Assembly (NCBI GenBank): GCA_026419785.1 | Contig: JAODTK010005574.1 | Span: 97,251 to 161,250 of the forward strand | Direction: 5' to 3' | Length of the DNA stretch: 64,000 nucleotides | From: Sclerodactyla briareus | Lineage: Eukaryota; Echinodermata; Holothuroidea; Dendrochirotida; Sclerodactylidae | Shown here: positions 13,128-25,929 of the stretch, in pieces | Position numbering within the stretch: position 1 is the first letter of the stretch | Layout: each line of letters opens with the position of its first letter | Made by a program: the position numbers and the translations under genes | Notes under the pieces: generated by a model | Told to the model about the DNA's origin: nothing | The model's database searches: none | The model's input: only the letters and a program-made list of their open reading frames with translations

Positions 13128-13309
13128 ACCGTGACCGGACAATTCCCACCCGTCAGCCCGTACAATTCCCATCCGGACAATTCCCACCCGGACAATTCCC
13201 CCTCAACGGAATGTTTTATGTGGTCAATTAGGGTTAGGGACTAAGTTAGGGTCACGTTTGGGTGGGAATTGTCCGGGTGGGAATTGTCGGTGGGAGATGT
13301 CCGGGAAAC
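13128..13309. mobile_element. 182-bp element of facing 15-bp minisatellite units
   Basis: The left half carries four units related to GGACAATTCCCACCC. The right half carries three units in the opposite orientation (GGGTGGGAATTGTCC and variants). The two arms flank a ~55-bp spacer. CGTGCAGG lies directly outside both ends (13120-13127 and 13310-13317), a perfect 8-bp direct repeat. The inverted ends share CCGGACA..CCCACC. The layout is the same as the larger element at 28264-29014, although the unit sequence differs. An 8-9 bp duplication is compatible with Mutator-like or hAT transposition; the superfamily is not proven. Confidence 0.65.
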
Positions 13310-13317
13310 CGTGCAGG

Positions 13318-15845
13318 GCTCATAGACATGATATAATATTTTGCTCTCAGTCATATATAACTGAGATATTGATAATGTTATATAACTCGAGGACACTGTG
13401 AAGCAGAGGTACCGTATGTTATAAAGCTTAATTCGGGTCCCTGTGACATGGCCCTCAAAAAGTAGGAATCACGTTCTCCTTATGGTCTGCTAATGTTAGT
13501 GCAAAAGATAGCAATGTAGCATCACATCATATCTGGGACCCTCAATTATTCATCAATTTGGGCCTCTCCCTGAGGCAGCCGATCACAAAATTCTCCAGCG
13601 TGCCCATATCCATGTGATATTCCCCCGTACCCCCGACCCCAACGAGTAACCTAACGGGGTCGTGACGCACTGCGGAAGGGGTTGCATGCATGATTAGCAA
13701 TATACCCCTATCACACGCGTAGTTTCGGTACATTCCATTCAGGCCCATACTTTTACATTTCAGTTGATTCCCAGACCACGAGACAAAAGCGCGCCAACAG
13801 ATAAATACGCTATGTATTCTTTCCGCCCCAAAACATTTTGGTCGAGGACATGATATCGTATTTGGTCAAAATGTTCGTTGATAAGGTTTATGCACATGCA
13901 GAGAATGTAATTTTCGTTGATCTGTAGGTATGACAAAGCCTAGGTTCATGACACGCACAACCAATGGCGGCGCCCTGCTCACTTGAAATTGTCATTTCCG
14001 TGATTTGAGGGTACCAGAAGCCAACATTTCCTTCGGCGCCCCACGCCACCCCTATTGGCTCCCTGTTCACCGTACCTGGTTCTGTCCCCGGGGGTTCTAA
14101 TACGCTCGGTACCAACTATAGCTAACCTGAAATACTCGACACATATGCAGCTTGGAATTTAAGATGTTGTTTCTTTCTATAACTTTGACCAGTTATGCTG
14201 CGCCGCAGCGCGCTTTTATCATTTGTGTGTAAAGGAAACATCATTTTTGGTGGTCATGCACCCATGTGGGGCAACCACAAACCAATATTTTTTTCTTGGT
14301 CGCTCCTCTCCACCTGCAGCCTATTCTCGTTCCCGGACAAAACCCCCAGACCACATGCATACCTGCCGCCTGATACTTCTCCTACCAGCTGCGCCACCAT
14401 AAAGATGACCCTTCGATCTGTGAACAGCGTGGTCGTTGGTCTTTTTATGCCCCAAAAATGGCATTTCAGTAGCGTAGCTGAAGGGGGGGGGGGCGGTCGC
14501 CCCCACACCTTTCGCCTCGAACGGTCTGTCGGTATACATTTGCTGATATTGTCGGAACATCCTGCGGAAGTGGGAGATGCCCCCGACAGGGTATCCACCC
14601 CCCCCCCCCCCCCCGTCGGTTGGTTGTTTTCCCCGATTGGGTATAACGCTAACATTACACACCCCGACGGGACGGGCCTGCTTTCCCGACCGTATAACTA
14701 TTTCCAACCTTCTTTTATAATAGGCCTAAAAACTATACAATGGTGGCATGAAATATTGAAGTTGAGCTATACGAGTATTATTATGGATGTCTTCGAAATG
14801 TCGCTGAAAGAGAAAGATCTATGTTACAATTCCGTTGGGGCAAGTGGGTTTTGTGAAAATCGTCCTGCCACATGAGCATATTTATTCAGAATGCTTAATA
14901 TTGTGAGTGGAAGTCTTGATTTCATTTTTTAGAGTTTTCTTCCTCGAGAAAAATTATAAGAGATGGAAACATAATGAATGCAGATTTTGACATGGGTAGG
15001 GTGCATGAGTGAGGCTCGGGCATTTTTGAACGATTCTGGACCACCCGTTGGAACTTATTTGGACCTCCTCCCCGTCGGAGAAATCATGGTGCCACCACTG
15101 CGCAGGATACCGGCACTTTTTCATTATTGATGATGCTCAAATTCAGGATCACTGTTACTGTTATTTTACTGAAGGACGTAATTTGGATGTGTATTTGGAT
15201 GTAGTATGAGTATCGTTCCAGTCGGCAATCATCAGGTGAAGTTATTGACAAAATCAGTGTCAATTTCATACATGGTATGACTGTTTAAATGGAATACACG
15301 CGTGTATATGAACTGCTTTTATTATAGGATACTTTTAATCTCAGAATGATACTATTTGATGACTTAACTGGCGTTATTTTTACCTGTAATTGTGTTGTTT
15401 AATTACTACGGCGGTATTAAGGAATACACCCCATTTTGGTAGAATTTGGAGGGGGAAGGGTAGGTGTGATTCACAGCTGTGTGCATGGATCTCTTCGTTA
15501 GTGACCATGACCCTGTAAGAAAGTGCCCAGGCGCGGCTTCACGGGGAGCTATGGGCCCCAGCCTACAAATTCTATGAGACCCCCTCCGAGCCCCCTCCAT
15601 ATGCATGGTAATGGTGAGTGTGAACTGTGAATGCCCAAACAGGAAAATACTTCAATGCCCTAATTTTTTTTCTTGTACGCATACGCACCACCGATAGCGG
15701 CGCTCCGCTCAGATAGTCACAAAGTAAGTAGCCCCCGAAATATTGACTCAAAAACCACGCCTGACAGTGTCGGTATATTGACTATATGCATGCTATCGGT
15801 ACATTTAGTTTATTTTCATCTCTGCCCCTTCCTTTTCATCACTCC
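13318..15845. other. non-coding stretch with one hAT-like end
   Basis: No exon was identified. CAGTAGCGTAGCTGAAGG at 14467, followed by a long G run and GGTCGCCCCC, resembles a hAT left end, but no partner end or target duplication was found. The 226-residue + frame at 14195-14875 crosses this G run and a C run at 14589-14604. It has no recognisable domain and is treated as spurious. Confidence 0.45.
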
Positions 15846-15848
15846 AGT

Positions 15849-16247
15849 TAGGCTGGGATTCCATAATAACGTATGGCGTGTCCGGCCTGGATGTGGAAAT
15901 CACATATTTCCGAGAACGAACGTTTCTTTCAGAAAATAAGACACTGTAAGTTTATGCGAAAAGACCATTAAAATGCCCGCAGGCCCATGCACTATTTTCG
16001 TTGCTGGCTTTTAAAGAAGAATGCCATAAAAATTCATTCGCGGTGATATACGCATTGGTACATGTGCTTTTTTCGCATATTCAGTGTTGGTTTTTCTTTC
16101 ATTATACTTTTTTTGCCTCTATGGAACCGATATCAATCTTTGCAAGCTAAATAGGAATATTCAGACACGGGCCCCGCTCAGTTCACGTTAATGGGATTTC
16201 ACATGGGTATACTGGACCCGCATACGCATCTAAGGAACCAGCCTTGG
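15849..16247. mobile_element. ~400-bp MITE-like dispersed repeat, copy 1
   Basis: It starts AGGCTGGGATTCCATAA and contains CGAACGTTT.TTTCAG, GAAAAGACCAT, TCGCGGTGATA.ACGCA and CCCCGCTCAGTTCACGT in order. It ends with GCATACGCATCT.AGGAACCAGCCT, an imperfect inverted match to the start. The whole string is repeated at 54302-54690. The inverted ends suggest a non-autonomous DNA transposon. No clear target duplication was seen. Confidence 0.7.
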
Positions 16248-16249
16248 GC

Positions 16250-19200
16250 TACTGATGCTTCTTGGTCGGTCCGCGCCACCTATAGTGGGGCTCCGCTCAG
16301 ACAGCCTCGTTCCTGGACAAGATTTGGCGCAAGTGGGTCCCCCAATATTCATCACAAATCGTCGCCCCCTGCACCCTGACGCGCTATGCAGCTCCGATCA
16401 GAAAAGGTAAATTCGCGAATATTTCTTGTCGACGCTTCACGCCTACTTAAGGTGTGCTCTTCTTAGACGTTCTAACAGAGTTGAATCCCGACTCTCGACG
16501 AAAATATGGCACCTCTTGTCTGGGGCGCACTGATGTGGGTTTTCTAGTGCAGATTGAGAGGGGGTTTTCAGAACATGCATTTTATATAACATTTGGGGTT
16601 CAAGCGGGACCAAGAATTGGTTCGAAGGTGTACTATTAATATCCGCATTTGTACGGTAATAATTTTAAAACACAGGTTGATTTGGAAATTTTACAGGTTC
16701 GGTCAATTAACATTTGACCCAGGAATTGGTTTGGTTTCATCATCCAGGGCCAACCCTGAGTCAATTTAACCCAGATGTTTCGAAAGAGTGAAGAAAACTA
16801 TTTTGTGGAGGGGGTGTATTGGTCATAGGGGGTTGACCCACAACCCCTCCGCCTCCACCCTCTTAGCGTCTTGCCGTACGCCACTCAGTGACGATAATGG
16901 TGATCCGCCGGTTCTGACCAATGGTTAAACAGTAGGCCGACGGTTAAGTGCTTCCTCATCTAGTGCACCTCTCACTACGGGAGTACGGGGCGATGACCTT
17001 TTCTCCTCTCTCCGCAGCGTATAAAGCCTATCCGCGAGTGCCGAGACGTGAGCGTGCCGTAGAATCCATATATACAGCCTTCTCACCAGACAGAACCGCA
17101 GTCCTGAATACAACTGCTACGAAGGCCAAAATAATAAATCCTAGGTCTAACCTGAATTGGCCCTTCCATATTCCATTTTGATATGAACATAAAAAACTAC
17201 GCCATGATTCCGGGTATATTAAGATATAATAAGACACAGGGTCGTCTTTACCGGACGCCCCTCGCCATCCAGGGACCGCGACATCCGTCAATTTGTCTGG
17301 CTAGAGCCGTTTAACTATCATACCCGCCCGCAAGCTCCGAGACACACAATCCCTATGAGTCAAAATCTTTCTTTAGACTGTAAAAACCATGTTTTGATTG
17401 GCACGGCTACATCGCTGCAGGTATGGCATTATTTCTTGAATGTCCACAGTATTTTTCCCTCCGTTTCCTTATTTTGCCTCTTTATTTCGCATAATGCTGT
17501 ACGACAGGTACAGTCCGCTCCATCCACTATGTTTTGACGAACTGTTTGTAGGGCGGTTCATTGGCATTTCCCGACGCCAGGAACGAGGCACACTCGACTC
17601 CTTTATAACGTGACACAGACGGCCCTCTAGTCCACATTGGCGACATGAAGTAACCACGCATGACCACTTAGGCCAAAGCGTTACGCTAAACCGAGTCTTC
17701 GCGTGCGCGGCGTCATCGGCGTCAAGATGATAACACGCTAGTGGAAACATTTTGATTTGCTGACGTGAGACCGTATTAACTCTGCCACTGGCGTCAGAAA
17801 TGGGTCCCTAGTCCCCAATAATGGTCAGTAACATATTACGAACATGCTACTGTCCTGAGAAATATGTCTTCATACGTAGCCAGTCTTGTCGATAGCCCTA
17901 TTGTCTGATTCTGTAGCAGTGCTTTCCACCCTCCCCTGATACTGCAGGATTTCCCGACGGGGGTCCAAGTCTCCGGCGCATTTTGCAAGCGCACGAGATT
18001 CATTCTCCACTTTAGGTTGGAACCCCCTACGCATCCCTGTCGGACCACGCCTGGTTCCGATGTACACTTCGCCTATATCTTCCGACATACCAAGGGAACA
18101 GCACCAATAGGCCTATGCTCTGGTTCAGGCATTCCTTTGATTTCGGATCATGGGGGAGGATGGGGGGAGGGGTTGTGTCAGAATATATAAAAGAGCGTAA
18201 CATATGTAGCAGTTATGCGTTAGAACGTACAGGCTGAATGATGATATGACATCGGTTCGAATGGTGTTGTGGTTTCGCAACATAGATAGTTTCGCCCTAT
18301 GTCGGAACACACAGGTGTCAACCAATAGGATGTTAGCATTGGCGGACGCAGAGAGGTTGTGGGGGTCAGAACCCCACTGACCCTTGTGTCATTTTAATAC
18401 GAAATCCACTTTCTTTACTGGGCGGTAGACATTTTACAACTGCTGTTTATCAATTTTTTGCAGGCAGCTGTGTCCCATGTCAGCATACATTCATTTGCCA
18501 ATAGGGAGGGTGGGGGTATATATGAGGGCGCACTTCCAATGGGTCCCGACCTCAACCAACCCCCCCCCCTTCCCTTGAGCAAATCTCTCGGTACGCTACT
18601 GGGTGTATAGGCTCAATAGAAACTAGAAAAGATGGGGGGTGCAATAACATGAAATGAAGCAGGTGTGTTGGAACGTTCCGACCGGGTTTATAACGTTATC
18701 GGTGTGTCGTGTCGAAACATTGGTAGAGGGTCGAATATGGGGTTGTAACGGAGTAACAGATGTCCGGAAAAAAGGGGTTTTCGGAAAACATTGGTGTGTC
18801 AGGTAGGAAAATAGAGGTTTCGGGAATTGTGACGGCAAAAACGGGAACCATCTCCGGTCACGTTTGTACCGTATTATTTCGTGCCCTAATGCGGCGCACC
18901 TGTGGGTTTTTTTTTTTCCCGGTTTCCTTCCCCCTTTTTCTTGACCCAACCTTTTGTTTAACCTTTTGTTAATACTGATCGTCGCCGAGTATCATACGAC
19001 CAAAAACGTGAGCCCTGAAGTCGGTGGTGTTCTTTTCATATGTTTTGTGGGTTTTTTCTCCGCCAATGCAGGCGCTTTGACCATGGGTGTATTTTTCCAG
19101 TACGTAATGCATGTGCTATAAGTTTTCCATAGGTTTCGCATTCAATGTTCTAACTGCGCGAGAGATCGAAGTACGTCAAGGACTTGACCAATCTTTCGTT

Positions 19201-20635
19201 GTTTCAAACCAGAGTTCGATTCAGGGAAAGTTTCTATCTTTCTTTCTATTCGGCATTCTGAGGCGTCTCCTGATTGGCCTGTTTTTCAATACGGGAGCGT
19301 AAGGTCATATTTCGAGAGAACCAGGCAGTGCCATGGCATTAAACTGAAGTTTCGAAGAGAAGCCAGGTTACAACATTCGTTTCGTAATTCTAGCCGTCTG
19401 AAACGCTACCGGTATTCACACAACATGCTTTCTTATAAGTCGATTTTTGACTTGAATGTACGAACCATTATTTTCTATAGTAAGACTCCCGTTTTCTCGT
19501 TTCTCTTTCGCAAATAGAACATCTTCAAGTAACTTACGACCAGCCTGTGGAAATAACAACATCCATAAAAAAAAAAAAAACTTCGTTCTTTGCAAGACAT
19601 TCATTTTGTGAGTCTGGAACGGCCGCCACGTCGGACATTACCTACTGCGATCCGCCCGGCAAGATGATTGACACCGATCAATTCATGGGTCCCGCATAAC
19701 CGCCTTCCTGGATTGTTTGTCTTCTTTAAAATTCCAATATATTTGCAAGATTTTCCCCTGGACGCATTGTTTGTAAACATATGTGTTGCGCCAATAAAAT
19801 GTCAATTCACTTCCAAGGAATTCCTATCAAAGTCGGGCAATGTCCAATTCTAACGTTTGAAATGTAACCCCCCCCCCCCCAAAAAAAAAAAAAAAAAAAA
19901 ATATTTGACAAACGTTGGCATAGTTTGAAATTTCACCGACCAGTCTGATTTTTCTTTTCTAGGTAGCCCGGCTAATTACTTCATAATAGCGTGCCTCTAA
20001 AACAGACGATACGGACTGACGGAGAAGCCGTTCCTAAAAGGGGAATATCGCTATTTAGTATATACCACGGTCGAATATTACCAACATTCGTCTGCAGGAC
20101 TTCGTTTTTTTATACGATTCAGGTGACGTAGATGTCAGTTATCCGTAGCACACGGCGTTGTATGGATGGAGCCACCCTGGCATGATTCCTCCGCGAAAAT
20201 CTCCCCAAATTTTGGTCATGCATATTTACAGAAGACTTTCAATAACCTTTTACAACACCGAAAACGATAATTTATCGAAGAATTAGGCTTTGAAGCCTAA
20301 ATTGGACCGAAGCTCATGTTTCGGCTATGCGCTGGCGTATTTGCGGCTTTGTTTTGTATCGCCGCGGAAGTTCGGAATAATATGAATCCTTCAAATGGGG
20401 AAATAAAAAACAGAATGTCCATCTAATGTATGCCGAACTAGGTTGGAGGTTGTCTAAAGAATTCCAGAGTAATTTTCCAGCAAGGCATGTCCGTTTTCCT
20501 CCGTTTCCCTAAATTAGTAAAAGAGAGAATCTTCCCTCCGATTTCGCATCAACGTTGACCGTTGCACCGCCCAATAGTCCCGCCCATAATTCGGTTCGAC
20601 AGGGAGCGGAACGTAGTCGCAGAGGCGTTTGTTTA
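16250..20635. other. non-coding stretch, low-complexity tract near 19.9 kb
   Basis: No exon or RNA gene was recognised. GTACGCTACTG near 18591-18601 and CATTGGCGGACGC near 18335 look like opposite hAT-type ends about 265 bp apart, but their 8-bp flanks do not match. A C run followed by an A run at 19867-19901 is a simple tract. Confidence 0.5.
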
Positions 20636-20639
20636 GGCA

Positions 20640-20745
20640 AATTACCAATTGGTTAAAGGGCCACCTGCACATTAGAGTGAAATGGCTGATACGAGGTGAA
20701 CAGAGTCAAACGCCTGTTTTCAACAGGCTACTCTTCACGCACTGT
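20640..20745 (-). repeat. dispersed repeat with GCCTGTT hairpin, copy 2 (inverted)
   Basis: Read on the - strand this matches 12106-12206: AGCCTGTTGAAAACAGGCG, then TTTGACTCTGTTCACCTCG, then GTGGCCCTTTAACCAATTGG. The two copies are in opposite orientation 8.5 kb apart. Confidence 0.65.
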
Positions 20746-20749
20746 CATT

Positions 20750-22635
20750 AACGTTTTTGCATAGGCATCTAATTTCTACGAAAAATTGCGCCTCCGCGCC
20801 GGCGCTGTCGGCACATATAATTTATATTGTTTTCCATTTGAATTTTTTGGCAGGCAGATCAGAATATTTACCCGAATCTATGATGGAAAATGTCAACTCC
20901 TTAAAAAATTGCATTGCGCTCGCTCGGCGACGGCGCTGTTGAAAAATACCTGGCGATCTAGATAGCTATCACCAATACATAATTTCTTCATATGTAAGAC
21001 CCAAGGTTCTATTTTGTCAAATGAACTTTTTTTTTGCGAAATGCAACTGAATTGCCGCAACTTTAACCTGAAAATAGTGACTCTTCTTATTTGGGGTTAC
21101 TTTGTATGGTGTCATATATCTGCATAATTTATACTTTTCGTTGGGGGATAGGATTTCAAATCCCCCCCCCCCCTCCCAATATTTGGAGGATTGTCGAGAA
21201 AAAAGAAAAAGAAAAAAGAAGTTCCTGACAAATAATTCCTAACTGGATGCCCGAATCTTGTGCTGAGTTATTCCTTTCCTCCCACCTAGTATCCGGCACG
21301 GCCATGATCCTCTATATAGTTATTTTACCAGTTTACAAGACGAGCCATATATAGCAAACACTGAAATAATGGATCCGAATTGATTAGTTTTACGCCATGC
21401 ACTTCCTCCAAAGTTTCTGGGTTGAGCGCCACGCAGTAGCAGTTTTTTTTTTTACATTTACATCTGTCTCTGGATCATATTTGGAAAAACGAGACACAAT
21501 GAAATATAAAATGTGATAAAAAATGTAATAATCATATCATAAAACCCTGATCTCAAACATTCGGATGTCATTCCAGTTGTGCTATGTATAAAGTGTCGAC
21601 AACTATTTAGATGCGAGTTACGGAATTCTCTGGTTGATTAGTCTTGTGAATAAGTGTTCGTGCCATTTTACTTTGTGTTTTAGCTCTAACTCAAGTATTT
21701 GGAAATAAGTTTAAGAAGAAACGGGGCAATTGACAAGCAGCGGAATAGTCCACATGTGTCCTGCACCAGATATGCTCGGCTTTCAAGGGCTTCGCCTCTG
21801 GGCCCAAACAGGGGGCCTTCGGCGATCGTCTGTCCCCTGGCAAGAGTCGCATAGCGTCAGAGCGTGTAAATTGTCCGTCAAAAAGTTCTACAAATTTAGC
21901 CCCATCCCAGCTCCATCAGTAAAACATAAAATCTTTGAGTTCACAACCATTCATATGAATAGTTGGATATAGTTTGTGTGCAAGCTTTGTAATTTACTCG
22001 ATTTGTGAGAAAATGGGTTTGAAGTCAACGTTTGTTGGCAAAACTTTTTCCTCCAAATACCTGAGACCAGGAGTAATGAACAAGGTCCTTCGTAGAGCCG
22101 TATATGTGACTTCCTCCGCAGTAATCTAGAGGAGCGCTATTTTCCGTTTCTTCCTGTGTGCTATTCGTCATCAGATGGTGGCGCTCCGCCGATATTCTAT
22201 TATCACTAGCTCATGAATTGACTGCAATCGTGTCGATCCACACCTCGATATTATGCCCTCCTTACACCAATGTAGGCCTTTCCGGAAACTACTACAGTTT
22301 GTCGGAATCTTTCTATCCAGTTGGAATTTAGAGGTGTTTCCACCCCCTAATCTAATCTGCTTTTCGAAAGAGATTATGGACAAATACATCTTAAATCCCC
22401 CCCACCCCTCCTCTCAATTCCTTTGGACCCCGACTTCTCAACGAGTGGTTGCGCACTTGCATGACTCTGGGAACAACTTGATACTGTTGAGAATAATTTC
22501 AGTTTATGATATTTCTGGCGAAAATCAGTGGAAGAGTTTGCAAACCGAAGTAGCTGCCAGTAGAGGGCGCTAACTCTGAACAAACAAAACTATTTTTTGC
22601 AATGAACTGATGAGGGAGTTGGAGGTGAAGCTAGT
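20750..22635. other. non-coding stretch, nothing identified
   Basis: Only simple features are visible: a C run near 21163-21177 and AG-rich DNA near 21200-21220. No exon or repeat family was recognised. Confidence 0.55.
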
Positions 22636-22639
22636 CACT

Positions 22640-23260
22640 CACCAGTTCACAGCGCAGGCGCGGCGCGGGAACTGCGCAGTCCGCCGGCAGGAATCGAAAA
22701 CATAAGAAAACAATAGGTGTCATCCACGGGTCCGTAGGCGCAGCGCATCCGCAGATCGTTGCGCAATCGATCAGTGAGAGAGTTTTGCGGACTTGACACA
22801 GGTCCTGCGATGCTGCGGAATGGTTCCATGGAGCGTCAAATGAGCAATTCCCACCAGTTGGGCCGCGTTGCTAAGTTACTAGCAGGGACGGCACCATGAT
22901 TCTCTTCTCCACTGGAGGGGGGGGGGGGCAAGTTCTGAGAGGGTGAACACGACAACAAGTGCACCCGCCCAGTGGATAGCAAGTAGGAGATTCACTTCAC
23001 CATGAAAAAAAAAACTGGGAAAGCTGGCTACGAGCCTGCCTCGCGCTATACCCTATACATCACAATCTACGTTTTCACATTTTCATGGCTGTCTTCTTTT
23101 ACTTTCCCTTTCGTTTTCTTCCTTCTTTCTTTCTCCGTGCTTCGCCCCCCGACGATTTGCTCTCCGACGGGGGTCCGCTATTTTCTAATTAGGGCTGCCC
23201 AATGGAGGGGGGGGGGGGGGGAGTGCCATTTGGACCCGCGCTTGCGTCCACCCCGGTAGC
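22640..23260 (+). repeat. dispersed repeat, copy 1 (inverse of 38860-39345)
   Basis: Shared words in the same order with the reverse complement of 38860-39345 include AATCGATCAGTGAG, ATGGTTCCAT, CCA.TTGGGCCG, CAGGGACGGCACC, GGGGCAAGTT, CTAATTAGGGCTGCCCAATGG and TTTGGACCCGCGCTTG. The far end in the second copy is CAGGGACGGTGCTAGAG, which resembles a hAT terminus. A long G run interrupts this copy near 22918-22929, and another lies near 23206-23222. Class is unresolved. Confidence 0.6.
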
Positions 23261-23519
23261 GATGTATGGGCAGACTATTTTGCGGCAATTGAGCTGCAGT
23301 ATATGCTAAGTACGGTAAAGGTAAACATTACATGTGTCACTATGCCAACTATGCCCTCAGGATATAGCTAATCGTGTTGTCTCTCTCGCCTGGTTCGAAG
23401 TGAAGTACTCGCTCAAATTGGTCCCTAGTCAAGCCGCAGCATCGTTGGACTTTGGTCGTCACGTATTACCAATTCCTTCATCCGCTGGTGGAGCACGCCA
23501 TGCTGATGGCACCTCTGTT

Positions 23520-23946
23520 CCCTACAAACACGAAAACGTTTTTAAAAAATTTTTAACCGGTTCAGCTGGTTTCGAAAACGTTTTTTGTTGAGTAACACGA
23601 AGGTTAGGAGAATGCTTCCAGAACGTTTCACAAAACGTTTTGAAGAAAAATTTTTGAAAACATTTCAAAAATTTTGAGAGTGTTCTTAAAGGGTTACGGT
23701 GGCAAAAGATTTGCGCCAAAACGGATTTAAGTTGGTTAGTGTTGTCGAAGTATATTATATTATCGTTTTGTTTCCTAGGTTTGCTGTAACTCCTGAATTT
23801 GAAGTAAAATTGAAATGTTTCTAGAATATTTTCCCAAAACATTTTTAGATGTTATGGAACTTTCCGTAACATTCGTGTTAATCAACATAAAAAACGTTTT
23901 CATAAAACATATAAGAACATGTTCGAAAAGTTTAGTGTTTGCTGGG
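23520..23946. mobile_element. AAAACGTTTT-rich MITE with CCC..CAAACAC ends
   Basis: The left end reads CCCTACAAACACGAAAACG. The right end on the other strand reads CCCAGCAAACACTAAA, giving ~12-bp imperfect inverted ends. The interior is full of AACGTTT palindromes (for example at 23534, 23577, 23633 and 23892). No transposase is encoded. A clear target duplication was not found, so the exact borders are approximate. Confidence 0.55.
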
Positions 23947-24100
23947 TTAATGGCGTGGACCCACCACATATGTCCCGTTTGGCACGTCTGCATTAGACGC
24001 TCCGCCAAGCGGAGAAATGCTCATTCTCCAGTTCTGGCACGAAAAGTTCGAGCGTGTCATAGGTTTACCATACTGACCAAAGAGAATGGACGATAACCAA
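23947..24100 (+). repeat. dispersed repeat shared with 36595-36725
   Basis: This segment and the reverse complement of 36595-36725 share GTGGACCCACCAC / CTGGACCCACCAC, CACGTCT.CATTAGA, and GAAATGCTCATTCTCCA followed by TTCTGG. Both copies also stay open in the same relative frame (AWTHH....RRxNAHSP), but the match ends after about 150 bp and no domain is recognised. Confidence 0.55.
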
Positions 24101-24729
24101 GGTATTGTAAAGAAATAGTTCCCGTGGATATGGGCTGATTGGCGAATCGGATGAGTGAAGGGCGACATTCTGAGGACGTCCTGCGCGCGTGCACTGCGCC
24201 TGCGCTACGGATTAGTGGATGGCTAGCCTAAACAGTAAGTCCGCCAAGAATGTCAATTCGCCGTGAGTACGAGTCGGATCGACGCAGTTAGTCGTCCTTT
24301 GCATGCGTAGAGACTTTTCATCATACGAATGACCAACGAAAAAACGTCTTCAGAAGGAGCCCGCATTTGCAACCACGTCTTTGAAAGTTAAGAGATTTGT
24401 CCTCACCTGGAGGGATCAAGCTCATACATACTGGATAGTATATGATTCTCGTTATGATTACCATCATCCCGAGCTTTGGGTCACGTCAGAAGGGTCAGCA
24501 GTGGTCAAAGTTTAAAAAATATTGTGAACACACGAATTTAAAATGCTTGGTAAGATAAAGAGTAGTTATATGTATTTTTCGAAGATACAAGATCTCCATT
24601 GTTTCGATTTTTATGTGAAATTGCCATTGTCGGTGAAGAACAAAAGAAAAAAAAAACCAGAAGGACTTTTTAAGGGTTTCCTCGACTGATCCTGATCTAA
24701 TCAAGTTGTTACTTAAACTGTTCACTAGG

Positions 24730-25850
24730 TTTCAGCTGACCCTTATGGGGCCGACAATATCAATTCTTAACATTTCCCTCCCAGATTACATAGGAAAAAA
24801 AACAAACAATGGGGACTGATCCTCATTTTGACCGAGCTAAGAATTGTGACTCCATGTAATCATTATGAGGACACCCATGTCCAGATAATAGGTAGAAGTA
24901 TACGTGTGTTACAAAGCTGAAATTTGCCCAAACAGTAATTTCCCATAATTTTATATTTTTCTAAAACCCCAACTGACCCCAATCACTTACATAACAATAG
25001 GGTGCTTGTCCCCCATAAAAAAGCTGCATACGAAGATTCAGCTTGATTGGACCGAGCATTCTGGACTCATCATGACAAGGTTTACACACTTTGACCTTTA
25101 TTGACCTCAGATAACTTTCAAGGTGACCCAAAACAACAGGGATCATGTACGGTACCTATTATATTATTATTTTCCGATTTTTCCGGAAAATGACCCTCGT
25201 CTCCAACGAAACTAATAGAGGTATACACTCACCATTGCATATTCAAATTTGAACGGACTCGTATCCATTTGGCAATTTTTGCTAAATTGCATCATTTGAT
25301 TCGATGGTCATATATACCAATTCGAAGGAAAATGTTGAGAAATATGTCTTAACTTTTTCCTCATAATTGGTAGATATGACGTCATGAAAAGGTTTGCCAG
25401 TTTGCCGAAATCACCAAATTATAGGAAATTTGAGGAAGCCATACTTTCCCAACCGAACATGCTATAAACTGGAAACAAAGTGATATTTGAATGATGTTTT
25501 ATTCTCTTTAACAATTATAGCACCAAAAAGAGTCTTAATTCAGCTGGACTTTGCCTTATTAACAAGCAGAAATTGACCGAAAACATCAACATTTTTATCA
25601 AAATGTTTCTCAGTGTAAACCAAGAACGGCAGGGTTCTGGTACACATCATGAAGATGGGTTTGATGGCGTACTATATTTTAGCATGATTGGACTAAGCAT
25701 TCTAGACTTATTGTAGGCTATTCACACGGTTTTCAGACTTTGAACTGTGGTGACCTCAGATTACATTTTTCCTGACCCGAAACCAACAGGGGTCCCTTAT
25801 TCCTTAATTGGGGCACCCATATGCCAGGTATGAGCATGACCATCTTGGTG
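24730..25850. repeat. CAACAGGGGTC-type dispersed repeat, two partial copies
   Basis: Two blocks (about 25035-25150 and 25676-25800) share AGCATGATTGGACTAAGCATTC / AGCTTGATTGGACCGAGCATTC, then GACTCAT or GACTTATT, ACTTTGA, TTGACCTCAGAT, and a final CCCAAAACAACAGGG / CCGAAACCAACAGGGG. The intervening DNA is AT-rich. This is a high-copy invertebrate repeat style rather than a gene. Confidence 0.6.
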
Positions 25851-25854
25851 GGGG

Positions 25855-25925
25855 AATGGAGCTGATACGAGGCGAACAAAGTCCACGCCTGCTACACGTT
25901 TTCAACTATCCTTGAAAATGCCAAC
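25855..25925 (-). repeat. diverged third copy of the GCCTGTT repeat
   Basis: AGCTGATACGAGGCGAACAA followed by AGTCCACGCCTG matches the GCTGATACGAGGTGAACAGA motif in copy 2 with several substitutions. The hairpin itself is broken. Confidence 0.45.
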
Positions 25926-25929
25926 TGTC

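Noticed and set aside
14195-14875. 226-residue open frame on + strand
   Set aside because: It crosses long G and C runs and has frames open on the opposite strand over the same DNA. No domain is visible.
18335-18601. Short hAT element between CATTGGCGGACG and CGTACGCTACTG
   Set aside because: The end sequences are only loosely alike, and the 8-bp flanks (GATGTTAG, GGTGTATA) do not match.
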